64,000 bases of DNA, taken from the NCBI GenBank assembly GCA_023525715.1, contig CM042012.1:57222705-57286704 (forward strand). The letters are read 5' to 3'. The notes beneath the pieces are model-generated. The model worked only from the letters and a program-made list of their open reading frames with translations, had not been told where the DNA came from and ran no database searches. Each line of letters begins with the position of its first letter. The first letter of the stretch is position 1. A program made the translations under genes and the position numbers. This document shows, piece by piece, positions 11,461-21,606 of the stretch. The stretch is from Cichorium intybus (taxonomy: Eukaryota; Streptophyta; Magnoliopsida; Asterales; Asteraceae).

Positions 11461-11829
11461 TGACCTCAACAGGCTAAAATGCCTTCAAACAACTCAAAAT
11501 TCTCCAATACACTTCCCTACCTCAAAGACAACTCGCAAACAAGAGCCTAAACAAAATTTAAGGGCAGAAGCTGTACAAACAAAAAGAGAATCAAACAAAG
11601 GAAATAATCAAAAACAAAACCAAGGTGGGCAACATACGAAAATCCAAAGTCAGCTTAACCATTGACAACCAAAAAAGGGCATACATCACCCAACCCAACC
11701 ATAGTACGATGGCCAGACCACCGCAAACAAACAAACAAAAACATTCGGCAACAAAGGAAAATATTATTTAAGGGTTACAACCGTATCGAACATGTTTTAA
11801 AGAAAACAACCACCAACAAATCAAACAAA

Positions 11830-13937
11830 TCACTGCTCCTCCTCCTCTGGCTTCAACATCTCCTTCAAATCATCTACACCAACCTGCCCAAGCTTTAACA
11901 AAGATGCATAATCCATAGAAACAAAATCCTCGATGGCACGATCCATCTCAGATTCGTAACCGGAAAAAAAGCTTCCACCTGCAATATTGGAAAGGTCAAG
12001 AGAAGGGTTATCACGAAGGCGGCAGCGCATAGCCTCCTTGCCAGCGGCATAACACGCCCGCTTTATCTGGTCGACACCATGGATAAACTCCGGCTGGAGC
12101 ATCACTTTTTCGATCACCCGCATGATCCCCTCCTGTAACAACCACCCCAAATCCCTCTTGACCTCCACAAGCTCCGCATCCCTAACCTCCACAACTTTAT
12201 CCCTCTCAGCAACATCACAAACCAAGTTCTTATTCTGGATCGCCAAACCCTCGTTCAACTGCTGAATTTTCTCCAACTCTGCCTCGCAGGCAGCCAACCT
12301 CTCTTCCACTATCATCTTCTCTGAGATAGCCGCCCGGACCTTCTGATCATGTTCCCTGACAGCATTTTCCAGCACAACAACCTGCCTTTTTAACTCCCGC
12401 TCCGACGCTCGAAGAGCATCCAAATCGAAATCAGCCGAAATAAACCTTTGCAAGCGACGGGCTCTGGCTGCAAACATATAAGCACTTTGGGCAGATGCGA
12501 ACTGCAAGGCAGAGACGAGGGCATCATCAGGGTACATCTCCATATCATCCTCAGTAGCTGGAGGGAACACATAAGCAAAAAAATCAAGTGCAACCGATCG
12601 AACCGTTAAACAGGACCCGTTAACCAAACCCCAGTTTGACAAGAAAGGAAGAGAGGAAAAGTCGGTCAGAACATGACGACCAATCGCCTACTCGACATTA
12701 GCTCCCCCCACAACTCCAGAACCCTCTCCTCTCACAGGCACACCCCCCTCCCGGCTGGACTCTCACCCTCCACCACTAGGGCAGACTCCCCAGCAACAAT
12801 TTTTCTCTCTAAATTCACCACCGACTCTACTCCACTATCACCAACCTTAGCCTCCCCAGCTGGCTTATCGACCACATGAACATCATCATCAGGAATCAGA
12901 ATCACTCCCTCATTGTCACCAAAAACACCAGCGCTCCTTAAACCAGATAACAGCTTACGCCGGCTGAGGCGTCGGACCGGTACACGGCCAGTTGACAGGT
13001 CAGCCTGACCCACAGCGCTCTCATCAATCTTACGCTTCCCCATATTTACAACACCATCTAAAATACCTTCCTTGCTTTCCTTCACAGACTCACCAGAAAT
13101 AGTAGGACCCTGAAAAAACGACGTACCTACGCTAGCATCCACCAAAGGAGACCCTTCAGCAGCATCCCCCTCCTCATCCCCACCAACACTCACAGTATCA
13201 TCAGCAAGAATATCAGAAAAACCATGGAATAAAAAAGGATCCGACACCCTATCTACAAGATCCACCTCTCGATACTCCAACTTCCCATCAAACTTACTAG
13301 CCAAAACATCCTGAAAGTTAATAGGATGAACAACACCTGGGAAGAAAAACCAATAAAACATCACAAAGGGGGGGGGGAGGTGAAGGGAAAGAGGGAAAAA
13401 GGAAAATAGCAACAGTAATACAAACACAAACATACCTTCCACATGGAATAAAACTCCAGCATCTTTCCCCTAGCCCTCCACGACGGACTCAAACCACCAC
13501 TAGCAAGAATATACTCAGGATAGTCATCAGGGACCACATGAAAACCATTCAAAGTCGCAACAGTCTCCCGATTATGAGCAAATAACGACGAAGCAGGATC
13601 CTTGACGCCACCACGGCGAGCGCACATCTTCCCAACACGATTTTCATTCACCCACAGCCGTTTCTCCGTCCAATTTTTGGGAGAGGACCTCTCCCTAACC
13701 AGGACGTGGATAGAACGGCCCCGTGAGTAAAACGTGTAACCCTCACTGGCCTGGGAAAAACGGAAATAGTGCTTGAAGACGTAGTGGTCAGGCGCGATCC
13801 CTAAAGAGCGACAAAGCAACTCAAAAGACACTATCTTGTTCACAGCATTAGGCGAGAGCTGGGTAATGCCTACCTTGTTTCGCTGTAAAACCTCGTCAAT
13901 AAAATTGCTGGTAGGAAGCCGGTATCTAGCGTCAAAA
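11830..13937 (-). pseudogene. Gypsy-R antisense ORF (putative gypsy-type transposase domain plus coiled coil)
   Basis: A long gene antisense to gag-pol, cut at its 5' end by Copia-B at 13938. The first exon (13937-13436) has a globular domain with FELLCRSLGIAPDHYVF, FYSRGR and WKEKRLWVNEN-like WTEKRLWVNEN, resembling the plant domain often labelled 'transposase (putative), gypsy type'. A GT-AG intron at 13311-13435, with a GGAAG/GTATG donor and TTTCAG/GAT acceptor, joins in frame to a second exon (13310 downward). A frameshift in a G run near 12750 and a TAG near 12692 precede a C-terminal half rich in heptad-like leucines (about 12440-12130, probable coiled coil), ending in an acidic tail at 11830. 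Known Tat elements carry comparable antisense ORFs of unknown function. Confidence 0.72.
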
Positions 13938-14705
13938 TGTTGGATTAGGTGTCTAAGCCATGACTTATAAATTGTATTTATCTTATTAATTGAAGCAAAG
14001 TCCATTTGGGTTGCCCTCATAGCTGGAGGATTGGTGTAGAGTTAAGTAGAGAGAGATGTTGATTTATTAGCTGTTTAATAAATCAATAGAAATAAAATAA
14101 ATAGTTTATTAATATATTTAAGTGTTAATATATTAATTAGAAAATAATTAATTAGAAATTAATCTAGAATTAATTGGATTTAATTTAGTGATTAATTTAA
14201 TTAATTAAAAGTGCAGGGACTGGTTTGTATTTATTCAATAGTTGAATAACTGGCTAGCAAGTGGCAAGGGGCCAAAGTTGGCGAGAATTAGAGTGGGCAC
14301 ACTCTATATCTCGAAACCCTAATTAGGGTTTAGAAGCCTTGGTCCAAATGATCAACAGGTTTGCTATTAAGGAGGCTCCTCTAGGGTTTTGACTGTAACC
14401 CTTGGAAGCTATAAAAGGAACCTCCTGGCCACCCTTATTCCTGCACCACTTTCATAATCTCTCTGGAACTCTGATGTGTTCTCTTCTCCATTGCTTGGGT
14501 GTGACTCCATTTGAGGCATGATAGTTTTGCTGCTAGCTTCTGGATCAAGAATCAAAGGTTGGTTTTCTTGTTTTTTTATCTTTAGAGATTTATTGTTGGC
14601 CTTAGGTTTTTGTTATATGTTCATAAGATAGAAAAACATAGATCCTCAATTAGGTTGGATGTGAACTTAGGATTTCTAGTTCATTCTTTGCTTAAAAACC
14701 TTTCA
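13938..14705 (+). repeat. Copia-B 5' LTR
   Basis: 768-bp LTR, TGTTGG...TTTCA, matching the Copia-A LTR along its length. It is immediately followed by a PBS, so it is the 5' copy. Confidence 0.93.
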
Positions 14706-14706
14706 A

Positions 14707-14718
14707 TGGTATCAGAGC
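14707..14718 (+). other. Copia-B primer-binding site
   Basis: TGGTATCAGAGC, complementary to the 3' end of plant initiator tRNA-Met, one base after the LTR end. Confidence 0.9.
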
Positions 14719-15956
14719 CAACTTGTTTTTCTTGTGAATTGCTATAACTGCTTTGCATGATGAAGGGTAATTTTCGAAATTTTGACCCTCCATATGGCCT
14801 TGATCGAACTTGGCGGCTAGGGTTTAGAAAACCTTAGCTTCCTTCCCTTTTTGCGATTTTATGCATGCATGGAAAGTAGGTTGTTATTTTTGGTAATTGT
14901 TGATTAATTAAATAACTGGAAACCTTTATCCATTGCTTGCAATTTTCGAGAATTAGGGATAAAGATAGGTAATTAATTTGATTAATTTTGTGATGCCTAT
15001 CTTCGATTTAATTAATTTAATTAATTGTTAATTAAAAGACAAATTAAATCACTTAAAGATTTAATATTAATATTCGAAATTAAAGAGTAATTTGCAAAAA
15101 AGATAATAAATTAAATTTAAAATATTTTAAAAGTTTAAAATACATCTTATACATAGTATGATTAAAAGGTAATATCATTTGTATAAGATAAATTGGTTAG
15201 TCTTACCGTTAGTAGGCCTCATTCACAAAACTGTCCTATAAAGAGGGTACAAGGCGACTCCCTATAAAATGGTAGTCTAATGGGTGTCCACTCTCACCCA
15301 CCGCTCTCCTGGTTAGTCGAGTGTCGTTAGCCGAACGGGTTAATAGAACCGCTTAAGCCTCTTAAAAGTATAATGCTATAATTGAAAGTACTAGAATCAT
15401 TAACAAAATCCCAATCTAGTTACTTTAGGTTAAAAATGTAAATTGATGCTAATCCATGGAATTGCACATTGCACTTTATGAAACATTGGTGGACCGTGTG
15501 TGGTTAACCAGCATGCCAATAGGGGTTCATAAAGAGTTGCAATGAGTTTCTCGATCTTACCATTGTTGATGGAGCGTGTGTGGTTAACCGGCACGTCAAT
15601 TTGAGATGGTAATTGACTTCGAGAGTACCAAGCTAATTTGCATGTTATTCACACCCGGTTTGTGATCCTCGGTATCCCAATCACAAATAGTGGGGCATTC
15701 CCGAGATTAAAACATGCTATTGAACAGTTCAATAAATCTCAAAAGAAACTAGGAATTCCATTATAATATGATTATGTTTCCGCGGTGGAATTGGTTGAAT
15801 CGTCATTCGCCTACCTTTATAAAATTTACAATAAGATTACGGCATCCCTCTTCTATATTGTGAATTGTTATAGTTGGGTCCTAGCATTATTATTATATTT
15901 GGGTTAATATAAGGATTATATATATGTATCTAATTAAAACCTACATTCTTTTATAG
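14719..15956 (+). other. Copia-B leader with two hairpins
   Basis: About 1.2 kb non-coding leader, AT-rich, with no ORF of note. It holds the same paired hairpins as Copia-A: hairpin 1 at about 15469-15542 (ATTGGTG against TGCCAAT using two G-U pairs) and hairpin 2 at 15550-15623 (CTCGA/TCGAG and TTACCAT/ATGGTAA). A short hairpin with TATAAAAT in its loop lies near 15255-15277. Confidence 0.7.
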
Positions 15957-16313
15957 ATGTCTTCTGTTAACCAAACCGTTCCACACTCAAACTCCAGTAA
16001 TGTCACTTCAGTCCTGTCTTTGTGTTCCAAAGTGCAATTGGATGGCACTAACTACAATGACTGGATAAGAAACATCAAGATGGCTTTGAGGTTTGAGAAC
16101 AAAGAGTATGTTCTCGACACGGAGCTAGTTGAAGTTGACCCCAATACAGCTACTCCTGAGGAAATTGCCTCGTACAAAAAACACTCGGATGATGCGACTA
16201 AAGTGGCCTGCATCATGATCGCTACCATGAACCCTGAACTGCAAAGAATATATGAGGACTACTGGCCCTACGAGATGCACAAAGAGCTTGTGGAAAAGTT
16301 ACTCAGGCAAGAG
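15957..16313 (+). pseudogene. gag: Copia-B gag, N-terminal part, disrupted by Copia-C
   Basis: The first 119 codons of a copia gag, MSSVNQTVPHS at the start and LDGTNYNDWIRNIKMALRF near residues 30-50, ending at KLLRQE where the next LTR begins. It lacks the stop codon seen at the same place in the Copia-A copy, so this segment is undamaged apart from the insertion. Open reading into the inserted LTR (to 16424) is accidental. Confidence 0.9.
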
Positions 16314-16422
16314 TGTTGGATTAGGTGTCTAAGCCATGACTATAATTTAGGAATATACTTGATTGGTGGCAGCACAGTCTTTTTGGGTTACCCTCAAAAC
16401 CTAGCAGAGGACAAGATAACTT

Positions 16423-16462
<40 letters not shown>

Positions 16463-17107
16463 GATTTGTTAATATATTATGAGAATAATATATTAATTAT
16501 AAATCATAATATTTAATTAATAATTGATCAAAAAATAATTGGAATTAATTTTGGGATTAATTGGATTAATTAAAAGTGCAGGGGCTGAATTGTAATTTTT
16601 CAATAGTTGAGTAATAGACAATTAGGGTTGTCCATATGGGTTTGGACGAAATTGGGGCCTAAGGGCTTAGGGTTTCATATTACTTAATGGGTATTGGCAT
16701 AATTTATGGCAGTAATAAGTAGATTCAGTTATATGATAAAATTCTTATCATATCATGATCTTAAATAAGACAGTTATACTCCTTATTGGTTATCACCTGG
16801 AGGCTATAAATAAAGGCATCCTCCACCCCTCATAAGCCACGAAATTCTAAGGTTTTCTACCCTTCTCCTCTCTTGTTTTCTTGCTTGCTTGGTTCTGGGT
16901 GTGAGCCATTAGAGGCACGACAATTGTGGTGCTTGCTTCCAAGAGATTTGAGGATCAAAAGGTTAGTTTTTATTCTTTATTTCTTTTGGTAATTTTTCAT
17001 TGGCCTTTAGGGATTTTATTATATTTTCAAAGTTAGAAAACATAGATCCAATCTAGGTTGCATGTGAACTTAGGATTTTAGTTCATAGATTTGCAAAAAA
17101 CCTTTCA
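16314..17107 (+). repeat. Copia-C 5' LTR
   Basis: 794-bp LTR, TGTTGG...TTTCA. It differs from its relatives by an AG microsatellite of about 17 repeats (about 16423-16457) and by a diverged U3, but shares the termini and the end of the R/U5 region. Confidence 0.9.
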
Positions 17108-17108
17108 G

Positions 17109-17120
17109 TGGTATCAGAGC
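17109..17120 (+). other. Copia-C primer-binding site
   Basis: TGGTATCAGAGC, complementary to initiator tRNA-Met, one base after the LTR. Confidence 0.9.
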
Positions 17121-18333
17121 TTTTTGGTTGTTTTCTAATTGAAATGCTATAATTGTTATAATTATATTTAGGGTTTATAGAAACTAAACCCTAAAAGAGT
17201 CCTAATCGAAATTAGGGTTAGGGTTTTTGAAACCCTAGCCTCCTCCCCCTTGTCTGCGATTTTGTGCTAGGGTTTTGGTAGGTTTTTCTATTTTTGGTAA
17301 TTATGATTATTTAATAAATGGAAACCTTAAACCTACTTAATTGCCATTTTCGAGATTTAAGGGTATAAGATAGGATTAAATTAATTTGATTAATTTGTGA
17401 TGCCTATCTAGATTTAATTAATTTAATTAGTTGTTTAATTAAAAGATAAATTAAATCACTTAAAGGTTTAAATTTAATTTTAAAATTAATAGTTAATTTT
17501 GAAAAATTAAAAGATTAAACCATTAATATTTTAAAGAGTTTAAAATACATCTTATATATTATTATTAAAAGTTAATATTATATGTATAAGATAATTGGTC
17601 AGTCAAATAAATAGTAGGCCTCATTCACGAAGCTGATCTATAAGGAGGGTATAAGGAGACTGCCTATAAAATGGCGGTCTAATGGGTGTCCACTCTCACC
17701 CACCGCTCTCTTGATCAGTGGAGGGTCGTTAGCCGAACGGGTTTGATAGGACAGCTTAATTTCATTAAAAGTATAATGTTATTAATCAAAGTACTAGAAT
17801 AGCTTTATAAAATCCCAAATCTAGTTACTTTAGGAAAAATGTGAAAATATGCTAATCCATGAAATTGCACATTACACTTTATGAGACATTAGTGGAGCGT
17901 GTGTGGTTAACCGGCACACTAATAGGGGCTCATAAAGGGTGGTAATGGGTTTCTCATGATTTATCATTGTTGATGGAGCATGTGTGGTTAACCGACACAT
18001 CAATTAGAGATGATAAATGACATTGAGGTTACCATGCTAATTTGCATGGTTATTCACATCTAGTTTGTGATCCTCGGCATCCCAGTCACAAACAGTAAAG
18101 CATATCCGAGATTAAACATGCCATTGAATAGTTCAATGAATCTCACAGGTCTAGGAATTTCATATGACTGAAATTGATAAATGTTTATCTACCTTAATGA
18201 CCATTATGTTGTGATTACGGCATCCCTCTTCACACCATAATTGGGGTATTTTGGATCCTAGCCTTGTTAAATAATTTATTGGGTAATTGTTTAAGAAGGA
18301 TTAAAATTAAACAAATAAATTCAAATTTTATAA
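17121..18333 (+). other. Copia-C leader with conserved hairpins
   Basis: Non-coding leader. Hairpin 1 at 17877-17937 pairs CTTTATGAG with CTCATAAAG and ATTAGTG with CACTAAT. Hairpin 2 at about 17953-18027 pairs TTTATCAT (17960-17967) with ATGATAAA (18010-18017). Another stem (AGACTGCC with GGCGGTCT, 17657-17680) encloses TATAAAAT. The changes relative to Copia-A preserve pairing. Confidence 0.72.
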
Positions 18334-19256
18334 ATGTCTAAAGATAGTGTCAGTTCTCCTCCTTATCCTCCTTCACCCATTTCTGAGAGCTTCAGAAAGC
18401 ACCTGTTTAGTATGGTAAGGTTGACTGGCCTGAACTATGTGGTATGGCTTCACAAATAGAGAATTGTTCTTAGTTTTTGCTGGCAAGCCATACCTTATTG
18501 AGTGTCCGCTCCCCAAAGCATGACATCATACAGCAGCTTGTGATGAGCATGACCCCTTGACCATTAAGTCCAAGGAAGTTCGTTGCCTCATGTTATTGAT
18601 CATTGACCCCGAGTTCCGTAGGGATTTAGAATTCCTGGAGTCAGATGAGTTAGCACAGCTGGTTGAGGAAAGGTTCCGAGAACCGGTTGAAAAGGAACGA
18701 ACTAGGAATTTGAAGTATGCAAGCTAGAAGGAAGTAGCACCCGTTTGCATGTTCTCGAGATTGAGGGATACATAAGCAAACTGTATAAAATTGGTCACCC
18801 CTTTTGATCGGGAGTTAAGAATTAGCTCGACTCGCTGATCTGTTCATCCAGATGTACATAAAGGGAAACCAGGGTAAGACTATCATGGGAATGCATTCAA
18901 TGTTGACTCTGTATGAGTCGTTCACGGAGAAGCATAGTTCCATTGATTCGACTGCATCAGGATTGAGTCCGGTAATAAAGCACATCAAGAAATGATCCAG
19001 ATCGTCTGGACCGGTTCTTCGATGTCTCAAACTGGGAATCCACAAGGTGGGACATAGTCACAGAAAGATTGGAAAAATGCTCCGAAGTCGAATGGTTTGG
19101 CAACTCAGGAATATCTTAAAACTCAGAACTCCTGATCCTAAGTTCCTTGATACAGGATGTGTTTCTCACATTTGCTCTGTATGCATGGACTCTGTAGGAT
19201 GCGGGATGCTGTTGCATAGGAGCGTATTCGGATTGGATCTGAAGCTCATGCAGTTT
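18334..19256 (+). pseudogene. gag: Copia-C gag plus protease stub
   Basis: Badly decayed gag with many stops and frame changes. MSKDSVSSPPYPPSP at the start and RLTGLN(Y) align with the Copia-D gag start. In the last part (about 19118-19256) the aspartic-protease core FLDTGCVSHICS is visible, followed by HRSVFGLDLKLMQF and a stop. Copia-D ends with the same HRS-x-(Y/F)GLDL peptide, so the truncated gag-protease is ancestral to the family and not a local deletion. Confidence 0.78.
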
Positions 19257-21249
19257 TGAAGTTTAGTTAGATATTATGATCTTGTTATTAGCTTATTAGA
19301 TGCGTGCGACATTGTCTGTCATATAGTACATTGTTCAAGGATATTTTGTTTTTATAAAATGTTGATTTTCCTTTTGTTTAAATTATCCTTGAAATGTTGT
19401 ATGAGTATGTTGATTGCATGAATAGAAATAACTTGAATGTTGATACATCCAAAGTGTTTGGATTCATGAATTGTGCCATCTATGATTGTTAAAGTAAATT
19501 TTATAAGGATCAATTCAACCAAAGGTCCAGTTGGACAGGACTTTGGAATCATTTGACTTAGAATCACATGATGAATTGAGTTCTTATTAAAATTATTTGT
19601 GGCAAGAAATGAATCACACAAAGATCCAATGGATAGGATTTTGGAATCAGTTGACTTGGAGTCAGGTGATGATTGCATATCTTGAACAAATTAACAAAGT
19701 CATAGAGATGTAAAAGACATTAAGATTATGAGCAACGGACACATCAGTTACTGTGTATTGCTCGAATCTTCAAAAAAAACACAATTAGTTATACTTCACG
19801 ATATTTGTCAATTAGTATGACGAATATGGCTTCGCTTATCAGAATAAGCAATTGAATTGAAACCTTGAACTGTTCAAGAACTTCAAAGGAAGTATAAGAT
19901 CAACAAGAATTTGAGTGACAACATAAACTGAGAAAAATGTTTCACAATATATCCTCTTCCAAGAACATTAATGGTTATAATGTGTCTTAGGGAAGATGAT
20001 GGAGCATTGGTTCAAATAGTTTGATCCTCGATGTATAAGATACATCTTCAATTAGTTTCCGATGAATTGAATATTCAACCAGTCAGACCATAGAAACCAT
20101 ATTCCAACCACATCTTAGACTAAGTAGGTTATGCAGACATTGTCTGAAATGTAAAGCTGGGATCGTCCCACTTGTACATAGAAAGTCCAGGGTCATGTAG
20201 CGTTCGTCCGAACCTCATGACTAACATGAACCTGATCAGCAATGTCGTTTCATTGGCTATCCCGCTGTCTTGTGAAAGAAGAGCTCTTTTAGAAAGGACT
20301 CATGTTCTAAGGAAACAGCATGAGTTAGGACAGTCCTGAATGAGTTCAGGATTAGCCAAGTGAAAGAACCTTTAGTCATCACTAGGCTTTGATCAGGAAT
20401 CAGATTTCTGTTAAACCTGACATGCTCTTCTCTTAACCAGTAGTACTGGTCACCGTCATAAGGTGTTGTGATCTGGGTGACATACCGATTAGTGGTAAAA
20501 CACTAAAGTTGGTACGCATTAGCAATCTGACTACTTGGATGCATTGGTGAACCCGGTTGCTGCCAAATAAGAGAACCTTAGGGCGAGACACAGTCTATGT
20601 GGAAATTTGATTGATTTTACACCTGGTCTAAAAACCAGTGGGAGTAATTGAATAATCAAAAGAAAACGACATACATAAAAATGTAGTGACAGAACATCTG
20701 GTTGAGTGAGACGATACTCAGAGTCAAGCAATTGATTCTCAGAGAAGCACTCTCAATAGAAGATGAAATCCGTGAGGATACTGTGTGGCACATTGTGAGT
20801 GGTTAGTGGAGCGCGTTTGGATTACCGGCACATTAATAGGGACTCATAAAGAGCATGCCAATACAGAAGGTACGTGGCCCCGGGATTCATCCCACGGGCA
20901 CCTCGTAAGAAAGGATATTCGGATTCTCAAAATGTGCCAAAATGTTTGGATTTTGTGAATAGCCTGAATGATTCCCATAACTATGTCAGAAAGGTTTCGG
21001 ATTCTCAAAATGTGCTAAAAGGTTTGAATTTTGTGAATAGTCCGAAAGAGTCAAAGCTAGTGGGAGTATCGTTGTTATCTGCCTATGAATGTATGTTGGT
21101 TACATATTGTTTCTAGGAAACATCTCTTATCATTACAAATTGTAATGATTTGACATTAAGAGATGATTCATTGTGAAAGACTTAATAGAGATACAACGTA
21201 CTCAAGTGGTTGTGAACATTTATGAGATAGATCAAAAACTCTGCCAATA
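19257..21249 (+). other. Copia-C non-coding 3' region, left part
   Basis: About 2 kb with no credible ORF, homologous to the reverse complement of 53,550-55,580 in Copia-D. It holds partial copies of a roughly 90-bp block with a TTGACTT..AGTCA-like palindrome (19550-19680) and one loop-core hairpin (about 20795-20846; stem TTAGTG 20803-20808 with CATTAA 20831-20836). Confidence 0.7.
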
Positions 21250-21572
21250 TGTTGAGACAAAAAGAGTGGATCTGGATTCAAACAATGCGGAATAAGAATG
21301 ATAAACAAGAAACAAGAACACACGCTATGTAGAACTGATGTCGAATGATTAAAATTGCAACTCAAGAACAATTCGATGAGAACTATTCTGTATGAGTGCC
21401 GTAAAGAGATTACAAAAGTTAACCCTAAATAGGGTACATGCATGCTATATATATAAAAACTAAGTATGGAAGGACAGGCCCATTCCATAACCGATTAAGC
21501 TAATCTAATGGCATAAAATCTGGCGATAAATCAGATCCGCATCTTTGACTCAATCTCATTTATGACTCAACA
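21250..21572 (-). repeat. SIRE-S 3' LTR
   Basis: 323 bp, TGTTGAGAC...GACTCAACA, with inverted ends TGTTGAG/CTCAACA. Followed (in plus coordinates) by the complement of a polypurine tract, AAAGGGGGAGAT on the minus strand at 21573-21584. Confidence 0.94.
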
Positions 21573-21606
21573 ATCTCCCCCTTTGAGTCAAGATTGCGAT
21601 CAGACT

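Larger units (their letters stand above)
6221..13937 (+). mobile_element. Gypsy-R: decayed Ty3/gypsy element, Tat/Retand type
   Basis: Internal part of a Ty3/gypsy element; neither LTR is in the window. Sense order is gag, protease, RT, RNase H, a second RNase H, integrase, then a tandem array, then a long antisense ORF. The dual RNase H together with a 3' tandem array and an antisense ORF are known hallmarks of Tat-lineage elements such as Retand. Copia-A abuts it on the left and Copia-B interrupts it on the right at 13938; its remainder should lie beyond both edges. Non-coding stretches at 10636-10835 and 11461-11829 hold a T run and nothing else I recognise. Confidence 0.85.
13938..16313 (+). 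mobile_element. Copia-B: Ty1/copia element, 5' part only
   Basis: 5' LTR, PBS, leader and first part of gag of an element closely related to Copia-A. It inserted in the Gypsy-R antisense ORF; the left flank CAAAA (13933-13937) is the candidate target duplication. It is interrupted at 16314 inside gag by Copia-C, and its remainder must lie to the right of the window. Confidence 0.9.
16314..21249 (+). mobile_element. Copia-C: gag-only copia element, left segment
   Basis: 5' LTR (16314-17107), PBS, leader, decayed gag and the left part of a long non-coding region. There is no integrase or RT. It is split twice: SIRE-S sits between 21249 and 45325 (the CAATA duplication belongs to this element) and Gypsy-T between 45577 and 63245. 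Its 3' LTR lies just outside the right edge. It is the same family as the complete Copia-D. Confidence 0.88.

Noticed and set aside
10756..11665. 278-aa and overlapping ORFs across the 58-bp array
   Set aside because: The unit is not a multiple of three and the ORFs cycle frames through it; no start context or domain.
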